Source: Planotetraspora thailandica (GTDB lineage Bacteria > Actinomycetota > Actinomycetes > Streptosporangiales > Streptosporangiaceae). Taken from it: a DNA stretch of 64,000 nucleotides. A model generated the notes under the pieces. It saw only the letters and a program-made list of their open reading frames with translations, made no database searches and was not told the origin of the DNA. How positions within the stretch are numbered: the first letter of the stretch is position 1; each line of letters opens with the position of its first letter. Made by a program: the position numbers and the translations under genes. The stretch spans positions 1 to 64,000 of the forward strand of contig NZ_BOOR01000002.1 in NCBI RefSeq assembly GCF_016863335.1, given 5' to 3'. This document shows positions 8,496 to 17,503 of the stretch, piece after piece.

Positions 8496-9413
8496 GTGAG
8501 CGACCGCGCGAGCGTCAAGCGGACGATCGTGGTCACGGCGCACACCGGCCGCGAGCCGGCGGTGCGCAGCGCCCATCTGGTGATGCGGCGCCTCCTCGGC
8601 GCCGGGCTCAACGTCCGCGTCCTGGACGGCGAAGCCGAGGAAGTGGGATGCGCCGGCGCGGAGGTCGTCCCCGAGACCCCGGAGGCGATCGAGGACTCCG
8701 AGCTGATCATCGTGCTGGGCGGCGACGGGACGCTGCTGCGCGCGGCGGAGCTGGCCCGCCCGGCGGGCGTCCCCCTGCTCGGGGTCAACCTCGGACACGT
8801 CGGATTCCTGGCCGAGGCGGAGGTGGAGGACCTCGCCACCGCCGTGGACCGGGTCGTCGAGAGCCGCTACGACGTCGAGGAACGCATGACGATCGAGGTC
8901 GTCGTGCGTCTCAACGGCCAGACCCTGGCCAGGACCTGGGCGCTCAACGAGGCGTCGGTCGAGAAGATGGACCGCATGCTGGAGGTCGTCGCCGAGATCG
9001 ACGGCCGGCCGCTGTCCCGCTGGGGCTGCGACGGCGTGATCTGCGCGACGCCGACCGGCTCGACGGCCTACGCCTTCTCGGCCGGGGGCCCGGTCGTCTG
9101 GCCGGAGGTGGAGGCGCTCCTGCTCGTGCCCAACAGCGCGCACGCGCTGTTCGCCCGGCCGATGGTGGTCTCGCCCTGTTCGGAGATCGCCGTGGAGATC
9201 GTCCCCGAGACCGGCGGAGGCGTGCTGTGGTGTGACGGCCGCCGCCGCTTCGACCTTCCCCCGGGCGCGCGGGTCGAGGTGACCCGCGCCGGCATCCCGG
9301 TACGGCTGGCCCGCCTCCTGCCAGGCGAAACGGCGTCGCCGTTCACCGACCGGCTGGTCGCCAAGTTCGAGCTGCCCGTAGAAGGGTGGCGTGGCCGCAG
9401 CAGGCCCCAATGA
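8496..9413 (+). CDS. nadK: NAD kinase
   Basis: 305 residues; ATP- or polyphosphate-dependent phosphorylation of NAD to NADP in the cytoplasm. Visible motifs are GGDGT at 75-79 (catalytic Asp), NLGHVGFLAE at about 98-107, the NE motif in WALNEASVEKMDR, and TPTGSTAYAFSAGGPVVWP in the C-terminal domain. GTG 8496 (VSDRASVKRTIVV) has GGTGAGGA upstream and gives the usual length; in-frame codons from 8442 add a His/Asp-rich stretch that is not family-like. It lies between tlyA and recN. Confidence 0.95.
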   Translation: MSDRASVKRTIVVTAHTGREPAVRSAHLVMRRLLGAGLNVRVLDGEAEEVGCAGAEVVPETPEAIEDSELIIVLGGDGTLLRAAELARPAGVPLLGVNLGHVGFLAEAEVEDLATAVDRVVESRYDVEERMTIEVVVRLNGQTLARTWALNEASVEKMDRMLEVVAEIDGRPLSRWGCDGVICATPTGSTAYAFSAGGPVVWPEVEALLLVPNSAHALFARPMVVSPCSEIAVEIVPETGGGVLWCDGRRRFDLPPGARVEVTRAGIPVRLARLLPGETASPFTDRLVAKFELPVEGWRGRSRPQ

Positions 9414-9534
9414 CCCCCCCGATGACCTCGGCTGGGGCCGTCCGCGGATCCCGGCGGCATCCCCAGTCCTCGAAAATCTTGGCGAGTTGCGCGTAGGATC
9501 TCTGGCGGAATCGGTCGGCGGAATGGAGTGACCA

Positions 9535-11253
9535 GTGCGACCACGGGTCGAGGAGGTCCGCATCCAGGGGCTCGGTGTGATCGACGAAGCCGTCCTGGAG
9601 TTGTCACCCGGTTTCACCGTCGTCACGGGTGAGACCGGCGCGGGCAAGACGATGGTCGTCACGGGGCTCGGACTGCTGTTCGGCGGGCGCGCCGATCCCG
9701 CACGGGTGAGGCCGGGCGCGGCCAAGGCCACGGTGGAGGGGACGCTGATCGTCCGGCCCGACGGCCGGGTGGCACAGCAGGTCCTCGACGTCGGCGGCGA
9801 GATCGAGGACGGCGAGCTGATCATCTCCCGCACGGTGTCGACGGAGGGGCGCTCACGGGCGTGGCTGGGCGGCCGGACCGTACCGGTCGGCACGCTGACC
9901 TATCTGGCCGACGACCTGGTGGCCGTGCACGGGCAGATGGACCAGCAGCGGCTGCTCCAGCCCGGCCGGCAGCGTGCCGCGCTCGACCGCTACGCCGGAA
10001 ACGAGCTCATCAAGCCGCTGCGCGCCTACGAACAGGCGTACAAGCGGCACAAGCAGGTCAGCGACCTGCTGCATGAGCTCACCGTCAAGGCCAAGGAGCG
10101 CGCGCAGGAGGCCGACGTGCTGCGCTTCGGGCTGGAGGAGATCGAGAAGACCGAGCCGAGGGCGGGCGAGGACGCCGAGCTGAAGGAGGAGGCCGAGCGC
10201 CTCTCCCACGCCGACGCGTTGCGCACGGCCGCCACCACCGCGCACACGGCGCTGCTCGGCGACCCCATGTCGAGCACCGACGGCGTGCACGACGCGGTGT
10301 CGCTGGTGGGGCTGGCCAAGTCGGCCGTCGAGGCGGTGCGGGAGTACGACCCCGCGCTGGCCGGGCTGGCCGACCGGCTCGCGGAGGCCGGCTACCTCAT
10401 CTCCGACGTCGCGACGGAACTGGCCGCCTACGCCGAGTCCGTCGACGCCGACCCCGCACGGCTGGCCGCCGTCCAGGAGCGCAGGTCCATCCTGACCGGC
10501 CTGACCCGAAAGTACGGCGAGGACGTGTCGGCCGTGCTGGCCTGGGCGCAGCAGGCGGCGCAACGCCTCGGCGAGCTCGACGGGGACGACGAGCGCATCG
10601 AGGAGCTCACGGCCGAGCACACCGAGCTGACCGAGCGGCTCAAGGAACTGGCGGCCGACCTGACCGCCATCCGCTCCGGGGCCGCGGAGCGCTTCGCCGA
10701 AGCCGTGACCGCGGAACTGGCCGCGCTGGCCATGCCGTACGCCAGGGTGAGCGTGGCGATGACGCAGAGCGGCGAGTTCGGCCCGCACGGAGTCGACGAG
10801 GTGGAGCTGCGCCTGGCCTCCCACCCCGCCGCGCCGCCGCTGCCGCTCACCAAGGGCGCCTCCGGAGGCGAGCTCAGCCGGGTCATGCTGGCGATCGAGG
10901 TGGTCTTCGCGGGGGCCGACCCCGTTCCGACGTTCGTCTTCGACGAGGTCGACGCGGGTGTGGGCGGCAAGGCGGCCGTCGAGATCGGCAGGCGCCTGGC
11001 GAAGCTGGCCCGCACCGCGCAGGTCATCGTCGTGACCCACCTTCCTCAGGTGGCGGCGTTCGCCGACCAGCACCTCGTCGTGGAGAAGGCGAGCGACGGC
11101 AGCGTGGTGCGCAGCGGCGTGGTCACACTGGACCACGAGGGCCGGGCGCGCGAGTTGTCGAGAATGCTCGCCGGCCTGGAGGATTCCGAGCTCGGCAGGG
11201 CGCACGCGGCCGAACTGCTGTCCATCGCGGCGGCGGACAAAGCCGCCGGATAG
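9535..11253 (+). CDS. recN: DNA repair protein RecN
   Basis: 572 residues; an SMC-like ATPase acting in double-strand-break repair. Walker A is GETGAGKTM at 32-40, followed by the long coiled coil (about 160-370). The ABC signature is KGASGGELSRVMLAIEVVF and Walker B is FVFDEVDAGVGGKAA near the C-terminus, with the D-loop/switch IVVTHLPQVAAFADQH. The start is GTG 9535, preceded by GGAGTGACCA. No LexA-type GAAC-n4-GTTC box was seen in the 121 bp upstream. Confidence 0.95.
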   Translation: MRPRVEEVRIQGLGVIDEAVLELSPGFTVVTGETGAGKTMVVTGLGLLFGGRADPARVRPGAAKATVEGTLIVRPDGRVAQQVLDVGGEIEDGELIISRTVSTEGRSRAWLGGRTVPVGTLTYLADDLVAVHGQMDQQRLLQPGRQRAALDRYAGNELIKPLRAYEQAYKRHKQVSDLLHELTVKAKERAQEADVLRFGLEEIEKTEPRAGEDAELKEEAERLSHADALRTAATTAHTALLGDPMSSTDGVHDAVSLVGLAKSAVEAVREYDPALAGLADRLAEAGYLISDVATELAAYAESVDADPARLAAVQERRSILTGLTRKYGEDVSAVLAWAQQAAQRLGELDGDDERIEELTAEHTELTERLKELAADLTAIRSGAAERFAEAVTAELAALAMPYARVSVAMTQSGEFGPHGVDEVELRLASHPAAPPLPLTKGASGGELSRVMLAIEVVFAGADPVPTFVFDEVDAGVGGKAAVEIGRRLAKLARTAQVIVVTHLPQVAAFADQHLVVEKASDGSVVRSGVVTLDHEGRARELSRMLAGLEDSELGRAHAAELLSIAAADKAAG

Positions 11254-11347
11254 TCCTTGATCGTGCCCATAACTCATTGTGACAAAAACAACACACTGCG
11301 GGGTGCGTGACCATTCCGGCCGCCGCCTCTGGCAGGATGGGTTCTTG

Positions 11348-12544
11348 ATGAAGGTCCTGAGCTTGAATGTTCCGGGCCTCCGCCGCCGGAAGGTCGGAGA
11401 CCTTCCCGGGGTCACGGCTGTGGCGAGAATCGACAGGCGGACGAAGAGGCTGACCAAGCGTCTCAACGCCGGTGAAATTGCGATCATCGACCATGTGGAC
11501 GTCGACCGGGTCAGCGGGGAGGCGCTGGTGGCGTGCGGCGCCGCTGCCGTGGTCAATGTGGCCACCGGCATCAGCGGGCGTTACCCGAACCTCGGTCCGC
11601 AGATCCTCCTGGACGCCGGCATCCCCGTGGTGGACAACGCCTCTCCCGAGCTTTTCGAGCGCATCTCCGACGGTGACGTCGTGCGCGTCCACGAAGGGAT
11701 GATCTACCTCGACGACGAGGTCGTCGGGAAGGGCGAGGCCCAGACCCAGGAGACGGTCGCCGCCGCGATGGCCGAGGCCAGGGCAGGTCTCGCGGTCCAG
11801 ATCGAGGCGTTCGCCGCCAACACCATGGAGTACGTCAAGCGTGAGCGCGACCTGCTCATCGACGGCGTCGGCGTGCCCGACATCCGCACGTCCGTCGAGG
11901 GCCGTCACGTCCTCATCGTGGTCCGCGGCTACCACTACAAAGAGGACATCGCCACGCTCCGGCCGTACATCAGGGAGTACCGCCCGGTGCTGATCGGCGT
12001 GGACGGCGGAGCGGACGCCCTCGTCGAGGCCGGTTACACACCGCACATCATCATCGGCGACTTCGACTCGGTCTCGGAGAAGGCGCTGAGCTGCGGGGCC
12101 GAGCTGGTCGTGCACGCCTACCGGGACGGCCGGGCGCCCGGCCTCGAACGTGTCGAGCAACTCGGCAAGCAGGCCGTCGTCTTCCCCGCCACGGGCACGA
12201 GCGAGGACATCGCGATGCTGCTGGCCGACGACAAGGGCGCGTCGCTCATCGTCGCCGTCGGCACGCACTGGACCCTCGACGAGTTCCTCGACAAGGGCCG
12301 CTCGGGCATGGCCAGCACCTTCCTCACCCGGCTGAGGATCGGCAGCAAACTCGTGGACGCCAAGGGCGTCAGCAGGCTTTACCGCAGCAGGATCTCCACC
12401 TCCAGCCTGCTGCTTCTCGTCGCGACGACACTGATCACGATCGGCGTTGTTCTGTCGGTCTCGCCGATCGGCCAGGTATGGCTGAACGGGCTGCGCGTCG
12501 CCTGGAACGGCTTCATCTTCTGGCTGGTCGGACTCTTCTCGTGA
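11348..12544 (+). CDS. steA: SteA-type septal/envelope protein (thiamine-pyrophosphokinase-like fold)
   Basis: 398 residues, homologous in order and sequence type to Rv1697/SteA. The central part (VLIGVDGGADALVEAGYTPH, IIIGDFDSVSEKAL, VVFPATGTSEDIAMLLA) has the TPK-like fold with the GDFDS motif. A C-terminal transmembrane segment (about 365-390, SLLLLVATTLITIGVVLSV) anchors it. In Corynebacterium SteA and SteB localise to the septum and control the peptidoglycan hydrolase RipA. ATG 11348 (MKVLSLNVPG) is preceded by GGCAGGATGGG. The stop overlaps the steB start (GTGA). Confidence 0.88.
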   Translation: MKVLSLNVPGLRRRKVGDLPGVTAVARIDRRTKRLTKRLNAGEIAIIDHVDVDRVSGEALVACGAAAVVNVATGISGRYPNLGPQILLDAGIPVVDNASPELFERISDGDVVRVHEGMIYLDDEVVGKGEAQTQETVAAAMAEARAGLAVQIEAFAANTMEYVKRERDLLIDGVGVPDIRTSVEGRHVLIVVRGYHYKEDIATLRPYIREYRPVLIGVDGGADALVEAGYTPHIIIGDFDSVSEKALSCGAELVVHAYRDGRAPGLERVEQLGKQAVVFPATGTSEDIAMLLADDKGASLIVAVGTHWTLDEFLDKGRSGMASTFLTRLRIGSKLVDAKGVSRLYRSRISTSSLLLLVATTLITIGVVLSVSPIGQVWLNGLRVAWNGFIFWLVGLFS

Positions 12545-13506
12545 TCGATTTTCGTTACCACCTCGTCTCCATCGTGGCGATCTTCCTCGCCCTCACGGTC
12601 GGCATCGTGCTCGGCAGCACGGTGCTGGAACCGACGCTCTTCAAGACGGCCGAGAAGACGACCGCGTCGATGGAGCGGCTCAACGCCCAGTACCTCGACC
12701 AGATCTCCGCTCTGCAGGCCCGGGACGAGGGCAACGACTCCCTCGTGACGACGCACCTGGACCAGCTCGTGCACGGCCAGCTGCCGGGCGAGCGGGTCGT
12801 CCTCGTGGAGGCCCCCGGAGCCCCGACCAGCCTGCGCGACCCGATCGAGAAGCTCGTCGACAGCGCGGGCGGTTTCTACACGGGCCGGGTCAGCCTGACC
12901 GACAAGTTCACCGCCGGTGACCAGGCGTCCATGGTCGACCAGCTCGCCAGCACGCTCGCCCCGGCCGGTACGGCCTTCCCCGACGGGGCCACGCCGTACG
13001 ACAAGGCGGCGACGGTCCTCGCTGGGGCGCTGGTCACGAACGACCGGTCCAAGGCGGGACAGGAGAACCCGCTGGCGTCGAGCGTGCTCGACACGTTCCA
13101 GAGCGCCGGCTTCCTGGCCGTGAGCGGCGATCCCACAAAGCGCGCCACCATGGCGATCGTGCTGGCCCCGACCCAGCCGTACGAGGGCGATGAGGCCGAG
13201 GGGCAGACGACCGCCGTCGTGGCGATGGCCGCCGGCCTGGACAACATGGACCTCGGCACCGTGCTCGCCGGCAGCACGACGGCGTCGGGCACCGGAGGGG
13301 CCATCGCGCTCCTCCACGACACCGGCGACGCCGCATCCAACGTGTCGACCCTGGACACCGTCGACAGCGCCGCGGGCCGCGTCGTGCTGGTCTACGCTCT
13401 TCAGGAACAGCTGAGCGGCCGGTCCGGCACGTACGGCGTCGGCAGCGGCTCGTCCTCGTTCGAGCCCGCGGTCGAGCCCAGCGCCAGCCCTGAGGCGCGA
13501 GGCTGA
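12541..13506 (+). CDS. steB: SteB / MctB (copper transporter-like) envelope protein
   Basis: 321 residues beginning IDFRYHLVSIVAIFLALTVG, a single N-terminal transmembrane helix followed by an extracytoplasmic domain with an early coiled coil (AEKTTASMERLNAQYLDQIS). This is the Rv1698 family, called MctB (copper homeostasis) in mycobacteria and SteB (partner of SteA at the septum) in corynebacteria. GTG 12541 overlaps the steA stop by GTGA, so the two are translationally coupled. The C-terminus is a Ser/Pro-rich tail. A copper role cannot be judged from sequence. Confidence 0.85.
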   Translation: MIDFRYHLVSIVAIFLALTVGIVLGSTVLEPTLFKTAEKTTASMERLNAQYLDQISALQARDEGNDSLVTTHLDQLVHGQLPGERVVLVEAPGAPTSLRDPIEKLVDSAGGFYTGRVSLTDKFTAGDQASMVDQLASTLAPAGTAFPDGATPYDKAATVLAGALVTNDRSKAGQENPLASSVLDTFQSAGFLAVSGDPTKRATMAIVLAPTQPYEGDEAEGQTTAVVAMAAGLDNMDLGTVLAGSTTASGTGGAIALLHDTGDAASNVSTLDTVDSAAGRVVLVYALQEQLSGRSGTYGVGSGSSSFEPAVEPSASPEARG

Positions 13507-13601
13507 CGGCCCGCTGAGAAGCCTGGCGCGTCACACCCCCGGGCGCCGTGGAGGCGCCGAAAGGTCAAGGCCTGAGAGGGCCGGAGAAGAAGGAACCAGC
13601 C

Positions 13602-14525
13602 GTGGCCCATCGCTCACCACTCGGCGCACTGGCCGGTGCCGCGCTCGGGGCCGTGCTCGGCGCCGTCGCCGCTCGGGCCGCCTACGCCGCCTTCAAGCGG
13701 CGTCCACCCCTCGGCGACGCGAAGACCGCCGACGAGTACTGGACCAGGACGAACCACCGCGGTGAGCCGGTCACCCTGCTGGAAGGCCCCGCGTTCGTCG
13801 CGGGAGCCGGCGCGGCCGTGGCCCTCACACCCGGCATTCCCGCGCGGCTCAAGACGGCGGGCCTGCTCGCCGGAGTGGGATCCGGCGTCCTCGGCGCCTA
13901 TGACGACCTGTTCGGCACCACCTCGTCCAAGGGGTTCAAAGGGCATTTGAGCGCGCTCGCCCGCGGTGAAGTCACCAGCGGCGCCGTGAAGATCCTCGGC
14001 ATCGGGGCGACCGGCCTGGCCGCCGCGGCGCTGTCGCCGTCGTCCGCCGGCACGCAGCCCGGCAGGGCAGGGCGGGTCTTCGACACCCTGGTCGACGGCG
14101 CGCTGATCGCCGGTGCCGCCAACCTGGCCAACCTCTTCGACCTGCGCCCCGGCCGCGCGATCAAGGTGGGCCTGCTGGCAGGCATCCCGGTGGTGGCGTC
14201 GTCGCTGCGAGCCGATTCCCGTGCCGCCACGCTCGCGGCGATCCCTCTGGGCGCGGCCGCGGCGCTACTGCCCGAGGACCTCGGCGAGCGGGCCATGCTG
14301 GGCGACGCCGGGGCCAACGCGCTCGGCGCGCTCATCGGTCTCGCCGCGACCGTACGGCTGGGCCGTCCCGGCCGCCTCGTGCTGCTCGGCACGGTCGCCG
14401 CGCTGACCGCCGCCTCGGAGAAGATCAGCTTCACCAAGGTCATCGCGGGCAACCCGGTGCTCAACACGATCGACATGCTGGGTCGCCGCCCGCCGCAGGC
14501 CCCCGCCGCCGGGCAGGCCCAGTGA
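13602..14525 (+). CDS. MraY/WecA-like polyprenyl-phosphate phosphosugar transferase
   Basis: 307 residues, strongly hydrophobic, with many membrane segments. GAYDDLFG (Asp101-Asp102) followed by KGFKGHL at 110-116 matches the catalytic Asp-Asp loop of MraY/WecA enzymes. NLFDLRPGRAIK at 177-188 and MLGDAGANALGALIG at 232-246 match their later cytoplasmic loops (MraY has GD-x-GS). The His-rich loop of MraY is not evident, so the acceptor sugar is likely not UDP-MurNAc-pentapeptide. GTG 13602 has GAAGGA upstream; GTG 13548 is less likely. It is followed by a flippase and a glycosyltransferase gene, suggesting a lipid-linked saccharide pathway. Confidence 0.7.
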   Translation: MAHRSPLGALAGAALGAVLGAVAARAAYAAFKRRPPLGDAKTADEYWTRTNHRGEPVTLLEGPAFVAGAGAAVALTPGIPARLKTAGLLAGVGSGVLGAYDDLFGTTSSKGFKGHLSALARGEVTSGAVKILGIGATGLAAAALSPSSAGTQPGRAGRVFDTLVDGALIAGAANLANLFDLRPGRAIKVGLLAGIPVVASSLRADSRAATLAAIPLGAAAALLPEDLGERAMLGDAGANALGALIGLAATVRLGRPGRLVLLGTVAALTAASEKISFTKVIAGNPVLNTIDMLGRRPPQAPAAGQAQ

Positions 14526-14543
14526 CCTCTGGTCCAGTACGAA

Positions 14544-16199
14544 GTGGGCGCTTACGGGCGGGCGCCGTCGGCCGGCATGCTTAGGCGGATCGGCGGCGGA
14601 ATCGCCGGGGCCGCCGTCCTGATCGGCCTCATCACGGTCCTGGCCCGTGTCACCGGCTTCGCCAAGCAGTTCGCTTTCGCCCGCGTGGTGGGCACCAACT
14701 GCCTGGCCACGGCGTACTACACCGCCAACCAGGTGCCCAACATCGTCTTCGAGGTCGTGGTGGGCGGCGCTCTCGCCGGGATGGTCGTGCCGGTGCTCGC
14801 CGCCGCCCGCTCGAAGCCCGACGCGCGCGCGGAGGTCGGCCGGATCTCTTCGGCGCTACTCACCTGGGTCCTGGTGCTGCTCGTCCCGCTCGCCGTGGTG
14901 GTGGCGCTCGTCGCAGGGCCCGTCATGGGTCTGCTCGTGCGCGACGTCAGCCGGTGCGACCCGCAGGCCGTGGTCGCGGTCGCCACGCGGATGCTGGTGG
15001 CCTTCGCCCCCCAGATCCCGTTGTACGGTCTGGCCGTCGTCCTCTACGGCGTGCTCCAGGCGCACCGGAGGTTCACCGGCCCGGCGCTGGCCCCGCTCGT
15101 GTCGAGCGTCGTCGTGATCGTCGCCTATCTGTCGTTCGGCCCGCTGAGCGGCGGGGTCCGCGACCCGGCGAGCGTCCCCGGGCCCGCCGAGCTCGCGTTG
15201 TCCGTGGGGACGACCTTGGGCGTGCTCGCCCTCGTCGTCACCGTGCTCAGGCCGGTCTCCCGGCTCGGCGTGGCCTGGCGGCCGACCCTGCGCTTCCCTG
15301 ACGGCGTGGCCGTACAGGTGCGGCGGCTGGCCCTGGCCGGGCTCAGCGCGCTCGTCGCCCAGCAGGCGGCCATGGCGATCGTGATCCCCCTGGCCAACGA
15401 CGGTGTCGGCGGGGGCGCCCTCGCGGCCTACAACTACGCCTGGGCCGTCTACCAGGTGCCCTACGCCGTGCTCGCCGTACCCATCGCGACCAGCGCGTTC
15501 CCCGCGCTCGCCGCGCGGGCGGGCGACGCCGGGGCGTTCGCCGCGCTGTCGGCGCAGACCACACGCGCGGTCGTCGTGGTCTCCGGGCTGGCCGCCGGCG
15601 CGCTCGCCGCCGTCGCGGGGCCGGTTGCGCAGGTGTTCCTCGGGCAGGCGGACACGCAGATCCCGCCGGAGCAACTGGCCTCCGCGATCGCGCTGTTCGC
15701 GCCCGGTCTCATCGGTTACGGGCTGATGGCCCACCTGAGCAAGGTGCTGTATGCCTCCGGACTCGGCCGGCCCGCCGCGCGCGGGCTGGTCATCGGCTGG
15801 CTCGTCGTCATCGGCGCGCAGGTGGCGTTCGCCCTGGTTTTCCCGGCCGGCTGGAAGCTCGGCGGGCTCGCCCTCGGCCAGGCGGTGGGCATGACGACTG
15901 GAGGCGCGCTCCTCCTGGTTTCGGTGCTGCGGGCCAGGGGAGCGCGGGCGCTGCAGGGTGTGCCGCGAGCCATGCTCGCGGCCGTCGCAGGCGGCGTCTG
16001 CGGATTCCTGGCCGGTTTCGGGGTCGTGGCGGCACTCGGCGGCAGCGGGCCGTGGGCCGGAGCGGCGGTGACGGTGGTCGCCGGAGCCGCGGCGGTCTGT
16101 GCGGGCGCGCTGGTCGTGGCCGCCGTCGACCGCCGAGACCTGGCCGCCGTGGTGTCCCGCGTGCGGCGCGGTGCGGTCGCAGGGAAGGACGCGTCATGA
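14544..16199 (+). CDS. MurJ/MviN-like lipid flippase
   Basis: 551 residues with about 14 predicted membrane helices and no large soluble domain. RVTGFAKQFAFARVVGTN near the N-terminus and ANQVPNIVFEVVVGGALAGM are typical MviN/MurJ family signatures; YNYAWAVYQVPYAVLAVPIA is the second-half counterpart. MurJ flips lipid II, but this protein lies outside the usual chromosomal murJ context and beside an MraY-like and a GT4 gene, so it may flip another lipid-linked sugar. GTG 14544 begins 18 bp after the previous stop; ATG 14577 is an alternative. Its stop overlaps the next ATG (ATGA). Confidence 0.8.
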   Translation: MGAYGRAPSAGMLRRIGGGIAGAAVLIGLITVLARVTGFAKQFAFARVVGTNCLATAYYTANQVPNIVFEVVVGGALAGMVVPVLAAARSKPDARAEVGRISSALLTWVLVLLVPLAVVVALVAGPVMGLLVRDVSRCDPQAVVAVATRMLVAFAPQIPLYGLAVVLYGVLQAHRRFTGPALAPLVSSVVVIVAYLSFGPLSGGVRDPASVPGPAELALSVGTTLGVLALVVTVLRPVSRLGVAWRPTLRFPDGVAVQVRRLALAGLSALVAQQAAMAIVIPLANDGVGGGALAAYNYAWAVYQVPYAVLAVPIATSAFPALAARAGDAGAFAALSAQTTRAVVVVSGLAAGALAAVAGPVAQVFLGQADTQIPPEQLASAIALFAPGLIGYGLMAHLSKVLYASGLGRPAARGLVIGWLVVIGAQVAFALVFPAGWKLGGLALGQAVGMTTGGALLLVSVLRARGARALQGVPRAMLAAVAGGVCGFLAGFGVVAALGGSGPWAGAAVTVVAGAAAVCAGALVVAAVDRRDLAAVVSRVRRGAVAGKDAS

Positions 16200-17317
16200 A
16201 GGTCGTGCTCGTGCTGGGGACCAGCGCTGGAGGCGTCGGCAGGCACGTCCGCATGCTGGCCGCCGGTCTGGCCGCCGGCGGCGCCGAGGTCGTCGTGGCC
16301 GGCCCTGCCGCCACGCAGGAGACATTCGGGTTCACCGAGGCGGGTGCGGCCTTCGAGGAGGTTCCGATCGCGGACCGGCCCCATCCGGTGAACGACCTGA
16401 AGTCGGCCGCCCGGCTCAGGGCGGTCGTGCGGGGGGCGGACACGGTGCACGCCCACGGCCTGCGGGCTGGCGCGCTCGCCGCGGCGGCGGCCGGATCCCG
16501 CACGCGTCCCGGACTGGTCGTCACCCTGCACAACGCCGTCACGGTCGGAGGTGCGATCGGCGCCGTCTACCGGGCGCTGGAAGTCGTCGTCGCGCGGCGT
16601 GCCGATCACGTGCTCGCGGTCTCCCCGGACATCGGCGAGCGGATGCGTGCGCGTGGTGCCCGGAGCGTCGGGGCCGCCGTGGTCCCCGCGCCGCCGCTCG
16701 CCGCCCCCTCCAGGGACGCGGCAGCCGTACGGGAGGAGATCTCCGGCCTCCTCAGCACGCCGTTGCCGGAAGACCGGCCTGTGTTGCTGACGATCGCCCG
16801 CCTCGCCCAGCAGAAGGGGCTGGAGACGCTGCTCGACGCGGCGGCCGTGCCGTACGAGCAGGGTCCGCTCTTCGTCGTCGCGGGAGACGGGCCCCTGCGG
16901 GCCGGGCTCCAGGCGAGGATCGACGCGGGAAGACTGCCCGTCCTCCTGTACGGCTGGGCCAGCACCCCCGATCTGCTCCAGATCGCGACGGCGGTGGTGG
17001 TGCCGAGCCGCTGGGAGGGGCAGCCGCTGAACGTCCAGGAGGCGTTGAGGGCGGGCAAGCCCGTCATCGCCACCCGTGTGGGCGGAATCCCGGCGATGGT
17101 CGGCGAGGCGGCCGTCCTGGTGCCCCCCGGCGACGCCGCCGCGCTGAGCGAGGCGATCGGGCGCGTGCTCGGCGACCCGGAGGAGGCCCGGCGGCTGGGG
17201 GCGGCGTCCGCGCGGTGCGGTGCGGGGCTGCCGGACGAGGACGACGCCGTGCGCGCGGTCCTCGACGTCTACGCGGCGTTGCCCACTCGTCAGGCAAAGG
17301 GCTCTGACCTGCGATGA
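16196..17317 (+). CDS. GT4 family glycosyltransferase
   Basis: 373 residues, GT-B fold. The N-terminal Gly loop is GTSAGGVGRHVRML (8-21) and the linker is followed by LLTIARLAQQKGLETLLDAA. The donor-binding E-x7-E motif is EGQPLNVQE, with GKPVIATRVGG after it. It is cytosolic or membrane-peripheral, and donor and acceptor are unknown. Its ATG overlaps the MurJ-like stop by ATGA, so transferase, flippase and glycosyltransferase genes are tightly linked. It could act like MurG, adding a second sugar to a lipid-linked precursor before flipping; that is inference. Confidence 0.82.
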   Translation: MKVVLVLGTSAGGVGRHVRMLAAGLAAGGAEVVVAGPAATQETFGFTEAGAAFEEVPIADRPHPVNDLKSAARLRAVVRGADTVHAHGLRAGALAAAAAGSRTRPGLVVTLHNAVTVGGAIGAVYRALEVVVARRADHVLAVSPDIGERMRARGARSVGAAVVPAPPLAAPSRDAAAVREEISGLLSTPLPEDRPVLLTIARLAQQKGLETLLDAAAVPYEQGPLFVVAGDGPLRAGLQARIDAGRLPVLLYGWASTPDLLQIATAVVVPSRWEGQPLNVQEALRAGKPVIATRVGGIPAMVGEAAVLVPPGDAAALSEAIGRVLGDPEEARRLGAASARCGAGLPDEDDAVRAVLDVYAALPTRQAKGSDLR

Positions 17318-17338
17318 CGGAAAGCCGAGCGCTCAGGA

Positions 17339-17352
17339 TTAGGTAATCCTAA
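17339..17352 (+). promoter_or_regulatory. DtxR/MntR-like operator
   Basis: TTAGGTAATCCTAA is a perfect inverted repeat of TTAGG with a 4-bp spacer, the half-site of DtxR-family metal regulators (IdeR/MntR). It covers the -35 position of the promoter whose -10 is at 17363-17368, ahead of the Mn riboswitch and terC. The 19-bp IdeR consensus is longer, so MntR is the better guess. Confidence 0.5.
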
Positions 17353-17362
17353 GCCTGATCCT

Positions 17363-17368
17363 TATACT
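17363..17368 (+). promoter_or_regulatory. Probable -10 box of terC
   Basis: TATACT stands out in GC-rich DNA, about 7 bp before the expected start of the riboswitch leader. No good -35 is visible; the metal-regulator box occupies that position. Confidence 0.5.
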
Positions 17369-17374
17369 GGGCGC

Positions 17375-17462
17375 GTTGGGGGGGAGTATCCCTTCGCGGC
17401 AGTCTCGTCATCACGGTCTCAGGGCCCGGGACTGCCGGTCCGTCACGTGCAGGGCGGGAGAG
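17375..17462 (+). ncRNA. yybP-ykoY-type manganese riboswitch (probable)
   Basis: The leader contains GGGGAGTA at 17381-17388 and, after two pairing segments (CGTCATCACGG at 17406-17416), CCGGTCCGTCACG ending at 17446. GGGGAGUA and CCGUCA are the two conserved loops that build the Mn2+ pocket of this riboswitch class, which commonly precedes terC/mntP genes, as here. The boundaries are approximate. The expression platform is probably the segment 17450-17500 that holds the GGAAGG ribosome site. Confidence 0.72.
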
Positions 17463-17503
17463 ACCTCCGGCAGTGTGTTCGCGCGCGCCGGAAGGTCATT
17501 ACA

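Noticed and set aside
9414-9534. LexA (SOS) box before recN
   Set aside because: No GAAC-n4-GTTC or close variant was found here or before uvrA.
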